Positions 45,515 to 57,312 are shown, counted from the first letter of the stretch. The stretch: 64,000 nucleotides of DNA from Agrostemma githago (GCA_958450325.1 OY288249.1:61382166-61446165); one strand, 5' to 3'. The notes: a model not told the origin generated them from the sequence alone. Made by a program: numbers and translations.

Positions 45515-47543
45515 TATGGGTCCGTCCGCACCGCCCGGCGCCCCGCGCGAGACCTACCCGGTTTATTCGCGGCAACCACCCACGTGGCCCTCTCCCGGTT
45601 GGGGGCTGGTCCGATCTCGCGTTTGGGGTGATGTGTCGGACCTAGATTTGGATGATGATTCAGACTTGTACAAGACGGATGCGGGCACCCGTGTTTCCGT
45701 TGGAATCGATCGAGTCGTGATTGTAAATGTTAGGTCGATATATTTGGTAAGACGACCTTTTTAGTGAACCGAATTTGTTTTCGATTTGTGGAGTCGCCAC
45801 TGAGTCAATTATGGGGACTCGGAAACCATTCAAGTCAACTTTGATCCATCGCCGGCTCAAAGTTGAGTGACACGGGACCTAAAGATAAAGACTTGTACCC
45901 TTAAACACTCCATGCCTGGAATGAATCTCATTGCCAATGGTTTCGGACATCCGGAAACCGTCGATTCTGAGTAAGGGGTGAGGGTACGTATTGGGAAGGC
46001 AACATCCGCTAGACAACGACACCAAATCCCGCCCGCACATAGCGGCCTCTACTAATAAATCGGTGGGCTGATAACTTTGTTCATTTACTGTGGCGGAAGT
46101 ACGGTAACATCCATTGTTTTAACCATATGTCTTTGCTATGTCGGTTGTTTAAGGGCAAGTAAGCTTATTGTCGTCGAAGTAGTTGTGTTTACATTCTTTC
46201 AATGCGATTTCACGTGACAAGCAGACCATGAAAAGATGCACATAGGAGAGTAAAGGGTACTAAGTATTATATGTATTAGCAAATCAGTTTTAATGTGACA
46301 ATACAGATATTAGTCGTTCTCGTGGTATACCTTACCTGATATTCTGCTTAAAATGCATCGGCTCGGTATTAATAGGGATGCATCGAACCACGGGTGGTGA
46401 GCACCGAGACTAATATGGAAATCGACCATCGCTTTCTTCAGTTTTAGTTTCTTTACGTTTTGATTTCGTGTTAGTTGATTTAGCATGCGATTATAAGGTC
46501 ATAAAAGCGGTAAATCATACGAAAGTGGTAAATGCGAAATGTAAGTAAATAACATAGTGAGGAGTCGCACCCTCAAACTGTACACTAAACGAGACACGAT
46601 GCGTAGATAGCGGAGAACGGATCTCGAAACTACTCGGGTTTAGTTAGGGTGTTTTAGTGCTTATGGTTGAAGTTACGTGTGTTTATAACGTGCCATGGAC
46701 GTAGTGTCCACGTTTGACATTATCGAAGTGCATAATAAAGTAGAGAAATGTAAAGTTTTGTTTAGAAGACAACCAAGTGATGGTTCGACTTCGAGACAGT
46801 TCCTCCTAGCTCGTCTTGTGGTGATTTCGACAGAGTTTCGTTACTACGGGTAGTTCCGCGGTTAATCCGGCAGAGCTCCGCTGCTAGACCCGGGGTTGGC
46901 TAGTCGAACACGCCGAGTGGGGTGCTCGAGAGTGAGGAGTAGCGTCAATTCGCTAAACGGTCGAGTGGATCGTTACTTAGTGTCGGGGTGCGACCTAAGT
47001 TAGAGAGGGAAACTCGTAAAGAGTAAGGGGGAGAAGAGAATGAATGAGTTGTGTTGGTGTCCAGCGACTCAGAACTCGGACGCCTGGTGTGAGGCAGTTC
47101 AGTTCTGGGAAGCCTGGTGTGAGGCGATTGAATTTTTGAAGATCCGATTTAAAAACTTTCCAAAATGGAGAAGATCCGTATCTTAGGCTTTCTTGGAGAT
47201 TTAGGCTTCCCGTTAACTCTAGCGCATCGAGAGCCGGGTGGGCCTCGGGCGCATGTCTCGAGGTTTGCTCGATCCGACGCGTTAACTCGGGTTTGACTTT
47301 GCATATTCCGGGACCGATTCGGGGCCTCGGTGTCAGAATTGAGTCTAATTAGTGTCGACGCGACCGTAATGACACGACTAAGGCTGTCTTGATGTCGAAT
47401 TAACTTTTCCGAGTAATTATTTGATTCGTTCTATAGAAAAATCGTCTAAATCATCGTAATCTTGCATGGCGTTGCAATCCGATCGTCATCGGGTGTTTGT
47501 TGGGAACCCCTGCAGCCACCAGGTCCAAATCTGGGTGTCTACA
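45515..47543 (-). repeat. 5' LTR of Ogre-2 (right)
   Basis: 2029 bp, from TATGGGTCCGTCCGC (decayed TGTGG start) to GGTGTCTACA. It is immediately followed by the duplicated GATGG and the resumed copia gag frame. Confidence 0.9.
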
Positions 47544-48209
47544 GATGGTACCATCAAGGCCCCCGCTGAAACCATTATCTCGGCCCCCACGACCCTCGCC
47601 ACTGAGCCCGCCATCAACCCCAATCCCGCCTATGCCACCTGGTATGGGCAAGACCAATTTATCCTTGGTGTCCTCACGGACACCCTTACCTCATCTGTAG
47701 CCACATTTATTACTAAAGACACCACGTCACACGCCGCATGGACCACCCTAGCCCGAACCTTTGCCAATAAATCTTGTGGTTGTAAACTTCAACTCAAAGC
47801 CCGCCTCCAATCGCTCAAACTCGGTGATGGCACCATCACCGAGTACATGCAAGCCATCAAATCCATAACCGATGACATAGCCCAACTTGAGTGCCCTATG
47901 GACATCAATGACATTATCTCGACCATCTTCGATGGCCTTGACTACAAACTCTATGAACCGGTCATACAAGTTGTCAAAGCTCGTGACACACCTATTGCCT
48001 TCAAGAATTTGCACGAAAAACCTGTCCAACACGAACTCCCCGTGAACTTAACCAAAACACCGACCCCACCCTCGGCCCCATCGCACTTTACCCTTGCCTC
48101 TAATGCTGCCAAGACCCGCCCTGCCACCCACCAGCCTCGTCATCAACCTTGGTCTGGTCCCCGCCCGCCTACAATTCTAACCCAACCCGAACACACCTCG
48201 TCCATATAA

Positions 48210-51200
48210 AGTCCACTGCCACTGTTGTGACATGGTTGGCCATGTTGCCTCAAACTGCACACTCCTAGCCCGTGACTACTCCATGGTTGCATTCCCGACC
48301 ATTCCGCTCGCCCTGCATAACCACACCCATATGCTAATACCGCCACCCATCTCGCCCTGTCCTCCGACGCGCCATACCTTATCGACACTAAAGTCACCCA
48401 CCATATGACCCACGACCTTGATACACACTTGCTCTCCACCAACCCTACGACGGCCCCGATGACATAGTCATTGGCGACGGCTTTGCTCTTCCGATTACCC
48501 ACATAGGTTCATTTACACCCTCTCACAATCCCTCTCTTCTCAAGTTCAACAATGTTTTTTGTGTCCCTTCCATCTCTCGTAATTTAATTTCCGTTTGTCA
48601 ATTTTGTATTGATAACAACGCTATTGCCATTTTCTCACATAATTTTTTTGTTATAAATGATCAAATGACGGGAGCAGTCCTTCTTCAAGGCCGACCTAGA
48701 TCCGGCTCCTACGAATGGATCCGACCCCCCCTTAAGCACACCATGCCGCCGCTGCCGCCACCGCCATGTGGCACAATCGCCTTGGCCATCCCTCCGACGC
48801 CACTCTCAAATGACTCACTACATTTTTACACTTCCGTTATACTCCAATAAATTTTTGTAATGCGTGCTTAATAACTAAAAGTCAGAAACTTCATTTTCAC
48901 GATTCCACTTTACTTTCAACCGCTCCGCTTGATTTAATCTACTTTGACGTTTGGACCTCCCCCGTCCTATCTAATGATTCGCTTTAATATTATATGATTT
49001 TTATTGACCACTTCACCCGTTATATTTGGATATTTCCAATTAAAAGAAAATCCGACACCTACCTCACCTTCTAACGCTTTCAAGCTCTTGTCAATTTTTT
49101 TTCCAACGTCCAATTCATCAATTTTACTTTGACAATGGCGGAGATTTTACTAAACTCACCCCTGACTTATTAGACAATGATATTCATCATCTCACCTCCC
49201 CACCACATACTCCCGAACATAAGGGATTTGCGGAACGTCGTCATGGTCACATTGTTGACACGGGTCTTGCCTTACTCACACAAGCCCAATTACCCGACAT
49301 ATTTTGGCCTTACGCTTTCACTACTACCGCTTACTTAATAAACCGTCTACGTACCCACACACTACAAAATGATAACCCCTATAATAAACTTTTTAATATA
49401 CCACCGAATTACAAGAAAATCCATGCCTTTGGATGTCTTTGCTACCCATGGCTAAGACCCTATACCGCTCACAAACTTGAACCTCGCTCCCTCCCTTGCA
49501 TCTTTCTCAGATACTCAAACACACAAAGTGCTACGTCTTGAACCCACAACAAACTGTCTCTACACCTCCTGCCACGTACGTTTTATTGACCAAAAATTTC
49601 CCTATCTTTGTCTCACTTATACTACCCATTATAACCCCTCTCCCCCACGCACCACGTGGTCCAGCACTCTCCTTCCTCCTTATTTCTCTCTCACACCAAA
49701 TTCCACCCGCACTCCCACTATAAACCAACCCATCCTACACATTTCCCCCACTCCACTGCCCATCACCATAGAAACCACTCCTGATGACACCCCCGCCACC
49801 TCTTCCCTCACTACCTTACCTGACTCGACTCCTCCCTCCTCTTCGATCTCGACTCCCCCAACCTCGCCTGACGCTACGCCCCTTTCCACCCCTTCTGATT
49901 CACCTTCCTCCGATCACAACTCCTCTCCACCTCGCAGACCCACTACATGACTCCTAAACAACATAACTAAACCCAACTCAAAATATGTTAACCCCGCCAT
50001 ATCTCAGCCCTCCTTCCCCACCCCAAACACTGTCAAACAAGCCCTCCTCGACTCTCTTTGGCGCGACGCTATGGTTATGGAGCATACTGCTCTAACTCAG
50101 AATAACACTTAGACCCTTGTCCCACCCGACCTAAACCGAAACACCATTGGTTGTAAGTGGATTTTTCGTCTCAAATACAATCCCGATGGCTCAATAAAAC
50201 AACACAAGGCTCGCCTTGTTGCTAAAGGTTTCCACTAACCTCCCGGTTTAGATTACTCGGAAACATTTAGTTCGGTAGTAAAGCCTACCACCATCTGTCT
50301 CGTCCTCACACTAGCTGTCACCAAAAGTGGGCAACTTCATTAACATGACATCAAGAACGTCTTCTTCCAAGGTACGCTCAATGACACCATATTTATGGCC
50401 CAACCAACGGGTTTTGTTGACCCGGTTAAACCTAATCATTTCTGTCAATTACGTAAGGTCATATATGGCCTCAAGAAATCACCACGTGCTTGGTTCACCG
50501 AGCTCAAACATTATCTAGTCACTAACGAGTTCACCAGCTCTATTTTCTATGCCTCCTTATTTATTCACAAAACTGCTACCACCTACCTACTTGTTCTTGT
50601 CTATGTAGACGACATTATCATCACAGGTCCCAATCCCAAAGCTATTAGACAGTTTATCAATCATATATCTAACCGCTTCTTTCTCAAGGATTTAGGCCCA
50701 ATATTCTATTTTCTTGGTATTGAAGTTACACCCACCTCCACTGGCCTTCATCTCAATCAGTCGAAGTACACACACGACATACTCACTAAATATAAAATGG
50801 AGAACTGTTCCTCGGTCACCACACCCTTAACCCCCGACACTCAGTTGGTTCATCATCTTGATCTCCCAATTGAGAATGAGACAAACTGCAGGGCAATTGT
50901 TGGAAGTCAAAATATTTGACCCTCACCCGCCCAGATATTTCGTTCTCCGTCAATAAATTAGCTCAGTTTATTAATCATCCTACATTGGTTCACTGGCTCG
51001 CTCTAAAAAGGGTCTTACGCTACTTACATGGTACGCAAAACCATGGTCTCCATATTCTTCGTTCGTCTCCTCCCGTCCTACATGGCTACAGCGACTCTGG
51101 TCATGCCCGCGACAAAGTCAATTATATTTCCACCACTGGTTATTTAATTTTTCTTGCTCAGAATCCGAGCTCGTGGTCCTCTAAGAAGCAACAAGCTATT

Positions 51201-51425
51201 TCTCGGTCCTCAACCGAGGCCGAGTTTCGTGCAGTAGCTAACACCACTGCTGAAATGCTATGGGTAAAATCTCTCCTCCGTGAACTGCACAGCCCGGTCA
51301 CCAACACCCTGGTTATCTACTGTGATAATCTTTGCGCCACGAATTATTCGGTGAACCCCGTCTTTCGTTCACGTATGAAACACTTAGCACTCGACTTTCA
51401 TTTTGTTCGTGAACATGTTCATTAA
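48210..51425 (+). pseudogene. Copia pol: protease, integrase, RT, RNase H (multiply broken)
   Basis: The protease remnant near 48365 has the expected aspartate but a Lys where the motif has Gly (LIDTKVTHHM). The pre-integrase motif is at about 48660 (MTGAVLLQGR). The integrase core follows (FIDHFTRYIWIFP near 49000; PEHKGFAERRHGHIVD near 49215; LINRLRT near 49340). The linker after integrase is a Pro/Ser/Thr-rich frame at 49477-49950. RT begins near 50040, with the KWIFRLKYNPDG motif, KARLVAKGF and the catalytic YVDDIIITG near 50600. RNase H is 50916-51425 (GYSDSGHARD, SSTEAEFRAV, YCDNLCATNY, FRSRMKHLALDFHFVREHV). At least eight stops or frame changes are seen, including stops near 50110, 50238 and 50341 and a frame change near 50905. 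Confidence 0.88.
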
Positions 51426-51560
51426 GGTCGTCTTTGTGTCCAACATATTAATGGTGATGACCAACTTGCCAACGTTCTTACAAAACCGTTACCAAAAACT
51501 CGATTCCAGGTTCTCTCTTCCAAGATCGGACTTACTCTCCGACCGTCCGTCTTGCGGGAG

Positions 51561-51816
51561 CGTATCAAGAATAACATTTAGGTTCATTCGTCTCAAGTCT
51601 ACGTACGTCACAAGTCCAGACACAATATCACCATATCATATCTCACTGATTAGGCAATTTCATAATTATAGTCATAATTATTGATTTCCACGTATTTACT
51701 GTAATTAGAGATGCTGTGTACTTATTACTACTATTCGTTTCATACTAAGATATGTAACTATAAATATGTAACTCTACTCATGTATACAATCATCGAAATA
51801 CAAAATTCTCTTATTA
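51561..51816 (+). repeat. 3' LTR of the copia element
   Basis: It follows a purine-rich CTTGCGGGAG (51551-51560), as in copia elements where this tract ends the pol frame. It starts CGTATCAAG (probably a decayed TG) and matches the left LTR block. The right border is set by the next element, a Stowaway-like MITE starting at 51819, and is approximate. Confidence 0.75.
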
Positions 51817-51881
51817 TACTCCCTCTTATTCCTCATTTTCTTCCACTTTCATTAAAATATACTCCGTAACTCACATATATT

Positions 51882-52631
51882 CAGGGCCGAGTCCAAGATT
51901 TAGTTTTTGGTGTACCATAACGTAAGAGACGACGATAGGATAAAAAATTACTTTGCACAAAATTTGTAGTACAACACAATTTTATGTCAACGTTAACTTA
52001 CACAATTCGACGAGTTCTCATATTCATGAATTATTTTACAATTTCGTCGATTGTTACTTTCAAAAATACATCACGTTCTAAAAAATTAATAAACAAGCGT
52101 TTAACCATTCATCGCCCATGCTGTTCCGCAATTTATTTTTGACGAACGTCATAGCAAAAAATGCCTTTTCCACAATTGTCGTCGCCAGGGAAGAACCATC
52201 ACGAGCTTTAGGAGCAAATAAACTTCGGGCTGAGTTACATTCTTCATTTTCTCAACTAATTTTTATGGAAAGCTCATTAAGACTCTTAAGATTTCAAAAT
52301 CTTTCATCGCTTTGAATATGAAACTTGAAAGTGTCAAGTTTCGTATGATTTAGGAAAAATATGGAATTAAGGGGGAGAGAGTGTGAGATTAATTTAGGGG
52401 ATTAATTAGGATAATATGGTTATTAAGAAAGAGAGTGAGATTGATTGGAGAAGTTAATTAGGAGAGTAAATAGTTTAAAAAGACATGAAATAGTTTATGA
52501 AGATATTTGATATATTGAAGGTATAGTTTTGTTATTAATACCTTATTTAATGCTCCAACTTAACAAAAAAATCTCATTTTTTTTATGGTGTAGCACGTGC
52601 TACACCATGGATGTACTTGGACTCGACCTTG
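51882..52631 (-). mobile_element. hAT element derivative, nested
   Basis: 750 bp with a perfect 8-bp target duplication CATATATT (51874-51881 and 52632-52639). Terminal inverted repeats of 16 bp have two mismatches (CAGGGCCGAGTCCAAG at the left; CAAGGTCGAGTCCAAG on the - strand at the right). It keeps the 3' end of a hAT transposase on the - strand, confirming its superfamily, and is an internal-deletion derivative. Confidence 0.88.
52085..52245 (-). pseudogene. hAT transposase C-terminal dimerisation remnant
   Basis: On the - strand one frame reads VYLLLKLVMVLP and a neighbouring frame continues LATTIVEKAFFAMTFVKNKL, then MGDEWLNACLLIF. This is the conserved C-terminal hAT dimerisation pattern (VYLLLKLALxLP-VATxTVERxFSAM-xxVKNxLRNxMGDxWLNxxL). 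A frame change at the LP position breaks it. Confidence 0.8.
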
Positions 52632-52676
52632 CATATATTAAAGAAACTGGAATAAAATGAGGAATAGGAGGGAGTA

Positions 52677-53076
52677 TTACAGATGGGAGAAAGGTACGAT
52701 GTGATATGTATTGCTGATAAGTTTGTTGTGCCTCATCTTGTTTTTGTTTTGTGTATTTACCATTTGGTGCTCTTTTCGTGATCCAGTCGATAGGTTAAGC
52801 CATTATCATTGACGACCATAGGCTCCTCTTAACAATCAACCATTAACCGCTTCTTGATTATGTAGCGATTTTCCATTAATGGGGAATCTTTGCCTAATTG
52901 ATTCTCTGTTGTGACCTGGTCCCTGCTTCATGATGCAAAACTCATCGTTGAGTGTTTTGGGCTAAATTACTCTCGGCCAGTTGTGGGTTTGTCATGTCTT
53001 GGAGCTTAGATTAATGTGCAAAAATGTGGGTCTAACATTCGCCCCTTATTTTTAAAAGTTAGTGCCCCTCTTTGGC
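52677..53076. other. Non-coding interval
   Basis: No gene or repeat structure is recognised between the Stowaway-like MITE and the Tourist-like MITE. Confidence 0.45.
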
Positions 53077-53646
53077 TAAGGGTGTGTTTGATTAGTGGCA
53101 CTTGGAGGGAAAGGAAAGAGAAGAGAACAAGTTCCATTATTTGTGTACCGGTAGGAAACAATTGGATCCAAATCGGGTTTAGATCTTAATTGGATTACAC
53201 TCGAACTTTGATCTTGCTCAAGCTTCTCACCTTCTTCTTCCTCTAGCTTATGACCTCCTTGGTGGAGCGGGCCAGCCTTGCCTCCACAAGGAGCAAACAG
53301 GGCCTTGGGGTTATCCGAGGGGACCTGCTCCAATGCCTAAGTTGGTTTGGGAATGCACTTGATGAACCTTGTTCGTGAAGAACAAGGTGGCATTTTTAGA
53401 GAGAATTTTAGTGAGAGAAAATTAGTTATCTCTTAATAAGAGGACATTAAGGGGTATTTATAGGTTTCTCAAGAGAGAGAGAGATAGTGGGCACGTGACT
53501 TGGGCGTGCCCCTTACCTTAGGCAGGGGTCAGAGGGTCTGCTTGCGGTACATACCCTCGGGGTCGGAATGAGCGAGGGTCATGGATGCCTCGACAGGTGT
53601 GGATATTTGGGCTCGGCCGACCCGACTGGGGGTCGAGTCTCGAGGC

Positions 53647-55782
53647 CACTACTACAAATGAGCACTTGGGCCACGACTGAATTCGTGGCAAAAGTGCTAA
53701 ATTTTCGTGGCTAAAGTACTTTGCCACGGAAAAACCATCCGTGGCGCAAGTGGCCATGGCAAACAAATAGCCACAGGAAAAAAAAGTGTGGCAAGTATTG
53801 ATTTTATTGCCACGGAGTCTCCTGTGGCTAGAATTAATTTTTTGCCACGGATTATCCTGTGGCTAATTATTTTTGTGGCGAAATATTTATTCCGGTGACA
53901 AAATATATAATAAATTAAATAAATTAATAACCGTAAGAATTCTCTACCCCTATAGTAGTCACATCTGGACCGGTTACTAGCTTTATAGCTGAGTCAAGCT
54001 GAGTCATTCCACTATTATTTAATTTCATCATACGCATCGAAGAGCCTTCCTAGGAGGTCACCCATCTTAACACTACTCTCACTCAAGCACGCTTAACTGT
54101 GGAGTTCTTATGGGCAGCTACCAGAAATGAAATTGAACTTTATTGACCTAATCATTGGTTTGAATTCTTTTAAAGTGATGTTTTTTTCAAACTACATTTT
54201 CGTTTGAGTAATTAATTTTTTTTCCCTTATGATTTACATATTATGATTAAAAATTATTATTCCGGAAAAAAAAAAAATTCGAAGTTGATTTTCGGACTCA
54301 TGATTCCATTAATTTATCGATATTTTTATTTTAGTTTCTATTTTCCACGTTCTTTTATTGCTAGTTCTTTCGATAATGTTTTTTTTCTTTTCGTTATCGG
54401 TCGTTATTTTATATCATCAATTTTTTTATCCTCATTGAGTTTCCTCTAGCCTACTTCAAGTTTTACCTGAATTTTATTTTTTTATTAAGTATATTTTATT
54501 TTAAATTCATTTTTTAAAATATCTTCCAAATAATATTACAGAACAGCTACCGAATTAAACAGTCGACGATAAATTAATTTTTGATTTTCACACTATTAGT
54601 CCTTAATTATTAAATTTTCTTACTTGTATTTGTTAATTATTTGATTTTGTCACTTATACCTCTCTTTTTTTGAAAAATTATTTTAACTTCTTATTGAACT
54701 TAGGCACGACGTTCTAATACGTTAATCTTTCTTCCAAACCAAACTACTTGAAAGACAATTAATTACAAAAATAATTATTGTTTTCGCAGTCAAAGTTAAT
54801 TCCATAAAAAAATATAGACCGATTAGAATTCTTAAATACGAGTTTAATAAAGCGGTTTTTTTCACACTGAAAATATTGTAAGAAAATCAATAATTTGGAC
54901 AAGAATCATGCTCAGTCACTTTTTTTTAGTTTTTTTGTCTTAAAAAGAAGTGTATTACATGTGAAAAAAAATTAATTAATTAAGCGGTAAAAATGAAAAA
55001 GTCTTAAATAATATTAGATGTCTTAATGATGGATGATCAATCACATACTAATTTTACTTGATATGCTATGTACGCTGCATTTTAGCTAGCATATATTACA
55101 CTATGTAATTGTTAGTTGTCTTTCAAAAGTCATACTTAAGATTATAAAATTTTAATAAAACGTCTTGTCAAATTAAGAGAAATCAATTGCTTCACAAATG
55201 ATGATTAATAAAAAATCAACAAATTAGACAACCAAAGTTTTCTTGTATTTCATGTTACAAAAAATCTATTTTTTTCTTAAAACTAAATAAAATAATACGA
55301 TTTTTTTTATTAATAAAATATTTTCAAATTTAATATTTTTTTTCTTCATATTATCTTTAGCTTTGAATTTTAATGAATTTTTAAGATCAATAATTGACAC
55401 ACGGCTTAACTTGAAAGTAATTGATTAAAATTTGGAGAACCATTAGCCACATGCGTTTATTACATCTGTGGCTAAAAAATAATTTTGCCACGGAAGTTAA
55501 TTATGTCGTGCCTAAATAATATTTGCCACTGAACAAATTCGTGGCTAAATATATTTTTGCCACAGGTGTGCGTGGCATCTTTCGTGGCAAGAGTGATTAT
55601 TGGCCACGACTTTAATAAATTCGTGGCGCAAGTGAATTTTTGCCACGGGAAAAATTGTTCCCGTGGCATATTTTATTTCCCAAGTAGTGAATCAAAATTT
55701 TCCCGTGCCTAGGTAAAATTTAGCCACAAATAACAAATTTTCGTGGCATAATTCGTGGCGCAAGTGTCAATTTGTTGTAGTG
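53647..55782. mobile_element. Non-autonomous CACTA (En/Spm-type) element
   Basis: 2136 bp. Ends are CACTACTACAAATGAGCAC and, on the - strand, CACTACAACAAATTGACAC. The 3-bp duplication GGC is present on both sides (53644-53646 and 55783-55785). Both subterminal regions (about 250 bp at the left, 350 bp at the right) are packed with GTGGC(A/T)AA / TTGCCACGG units in both orientations, as expected for transposase-binding repeats. The middle is AT-rich with no transposase. It carries a 5S rRNA-like segment. Confidence 0.92.
54035..54115 (-). pseudogene. 5S rRNA-like segment inside the CACTA element
   Basis: On the - strand it reads CCCATAAGAACTCCACAGTT, then AAGCGTGCTTG, then GATGGGTGACCTCCTAGGAA. 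These are the internal promoter (A box, intermediate element, C box) and flanks of plant 5S rRNA with several changes. The 5' third of 5S rRNA is missing. It is more likely a Cassandra-type LTR fragment or 5S-derived SINE piece than a working gene. Confidence 0.75.
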
Positions 55783-56264
55783 GGCTCAGCCAAGGCTTGT
55801 GGAGTTTCCTTGTTGGCGCTTTTCTAAGGGTCGACTGGAGGAGTCCAGCCTAAAGGCTCGGTGTAGGCCTTGAAGGTTCCGGGTCTTCTCTGAAATCAGG
55901 TCGGGCCGGGTCTAATCTGGGCGGATAATGATCAGCCGGTTGTCGACCCCATCAATTTGGTTACACAAATGGGGTAGATGGATTTGGAGGGGGAGGAATG
56001 GATCCCTCCATTTCCCTCCTTCAAGGTAAAATATTTCCCCTCCAAAATAGGCAAGATTTGGAGGAAAAATGGTCCATCTCCATTCTCGCTTCCCTCCCCT
56101 TCCTTCCCTTTCTCTTCCCTCATTCTCCCTCCCCTCTCATTTTGCTATCCAAACACACCCTAAAAGAATTATTTTTAAAACCTCGTAACTAATTAATCTA
56201 TTCGTCCTTGTTACTTATTTAGATTTTTCATTTTAGGGTGTTGTAGACACATTGATTTGTTTCT

Positions 56265-56864
56265 TGATAGTAGGGATTTGTCATCAATCTTACCATCAAA
56301 TAAACCAACTAACCTAAGCTAGAATAGCAAGGGCAAGTCTAGGCGGCTGATTAATGATGAAGGATGAGATTTATGAAATTAGGGATGAGATTAGAAGAAT
56401 GGTGAATTGAATTTTGGTAAAGATGATTGCTTGAAGGTGATAATAGTGGTGGGAAATGAAATTGGAAATGGGGAAGATGGAAATGGTAAAGTGGTAAGAA
56501 ATTGATGATGATTGATTGAATTTTGATGGTATAAAATTGAATTGGAATGGTGGCAGGGGAATTTACGAGAAGGAGATGGCTACAAGAGCTTGGATATGGA
56601 ATTGGGTCAAGGTCAACTTGACCCGTCTTGACTCGTCTCGGACTCAGTTCTAGCCAACTCGATCCTTCCCGATACCTACAATATCAAATTAACCGAAGCA
56701 GTACCCATATTCCGACAAATATACTAAAACGATACTAATTAGACTAAACTCAACTAGTAAGCTAAATAAACACAAAACGGATCAATAATAGGAAATCGGG
56801 TTATAACACCGACTAAATAAGAGTATATACGTGGGACAAAAATAGGTAAAATCGCGACTTATCA
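56265..56864 (-). repeat. 3' LTR of the Athila-like element
   Basis: 600 bp, aligned end to end with 59893-60492 with few changes. Confidence 0.92.
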
Positions 56865-57292
56865 ACCTCCCCACACTTAACTCTTACTCGTCCTCGAGTA
56901 TGTTCAAAAGACTAAACTACGACCAATAAATAATAACAAAGAAAACGAAAACATGATATATATACAAAAAAAAACAATTCATTTACAAACAATCACAAGC
57001 TCCAATATCAAAAGTCGCAATTCAAAAATCTAACTAAAGCATAAACAATGATAAGCAAACACTAAAAAGTTACATAATCACATTATACATCAATTGGTTT
57101 TGCTCCAAGCTATTTCAAGGGCGTGAGATGGAAATGGAAAGCGAACTCTCATGAAATTAGTGACTAAAAATATGTCTCGACCCCTCATAAAATAAAGGGC
57201 TAGGGTCGTCCAATAAACCAAGTGACGGAGTAAAACGATCCAAAATGGTGAAATCAAAAATAAATGAAGATAACTCGGGGGAGTAATATGAT

Positions 57293-57312
57293 TCTTTTTT
57301 TTTTTTTTTCCT
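57293..57312 (+). repeat. Poly-T / CT-rich tract
   Basis: A T run followed by a TTTTC-rich stretch to about 57370 lies between the 3' LTR and the ORF of the Athila-like element. Confidence 0.8.

Larger units (their letters stand above)
34105..47548 (-). mobile_element. Gag-only Ogre/Tat-like element nested in copia gag (Ogre-2)
   Basis: The element is 34110-47543 (13,434 bp). Target duplications are AATGG (34105-34109) and GATGG (47544-47548), with one base changed. LTRs are 34110-36211 and 45515-47543. It is in - orientation: the primer site (TGACGACTCCGCTGGGGA, one base off the Ogre-1 site) lies inside the right LTR, and a G-rich tract lies inside the left LTR. Only gag remains. No protease, RT, RNase H or integrase is visible in the 5 kb between gag and the antisense gene. 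LTR differences and indels are much more numerous than in Ogre-1, so it is older. Confidence 0.88.
33940..48209 (+). pseudogene. Copia gag split by a 13.4-kb insertion
   Basis: ATG at 33940. The first 57 codons run to 34109 (YKQWCFQIRPTL, FGYLNG), and the frame resumes at 47547-47549 (TIKAPAETI). The GYLNG/GTI junction is exactly where copia gags read GYLDGT-type sequence, so the insertion site is directly visible. The rest is a UBN2-type gag (WYGQDQFILG, AWTTLARTFA, ITEYMQAIKSI, LDYKLYEPV). The frame stops at 48207-48209. A zinc knuckle (CHCCDMVGHVASNC) follows in another frame at 48217-48258. Confidence 0.85.
33652..51816 (+). mobile_element. Degraded Ty1/copia retrotransposon split by a nested Ogre-like element
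   Basis: Host parts are 33652-34109 and 47549-51816, about 4.7 kb together. Both ends carry a shared LTR block (TATCAAGAATAACA ... ATGTAACTCTACTCATGTAT). Gag, zinc knuckle, protease, integrase, RT and RNase H follow in the order protease-integrase-RT-RNase H, which defines Ty1/copia. The left LTR lacks its 3' end. A degraded initiator-Met-type primer site (TGTATCAAAGCACC at 33877-33890) directly follows, so a deletion joined the LTR to the primer site. Many frame breaks show an old insertion. Confidence 0.88.
51819..52674. mobile_element. Stowaway-like MITE interrupted by a hAT derivative
   Basis: TA flanks (51817-51818 and 52675-52676). The ends are CTCCCTCTTATTCCTCATTTT and, on the - strand, CTCCCTCCTATTCCTCATTTT. 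Without the hAT insertion (51882-52631 plus one duplication) it is about 98 bp. Confidence 0.8.
53144..55954 (-). mobile_element. Solo LTR (about 672 bp) interrupted by a CACTA element
   Basis: TGTACCGG ... CCCCATCA, with a perfect ATTTG duplication (53139-53143 and 55955-55959) and no internal region. This is the mark of LTR-LTR recombination leaving a solo LTR. A - strand TATAAATA at 53455-53462 and the similar LTR at 60805-61219, which has its primer site on the left, give its orientation as -. Confidence 0.82.
53080..56160. mobile_element. Tourist-like MITE interrupted by a solo LTR
   Basis: TAA on both sides (53077-53079 and 56161-56163). Terminal inverted repeats are GGGTGTGTTTGATTAG at the left and GGGTGTGTTTGGATAG on the - strand at the right. 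The MITE is about 265 bp once the LTR insertion is removed; its two parts are 53080-53143 and 55960-56160. Confidence 0.82.

Noticed and set aside
53076..53333. 85-codon - strand ORF in the solo LTR
   Set aside because: It crosses the border between MITE and LTR, so it cannot be an original gene.
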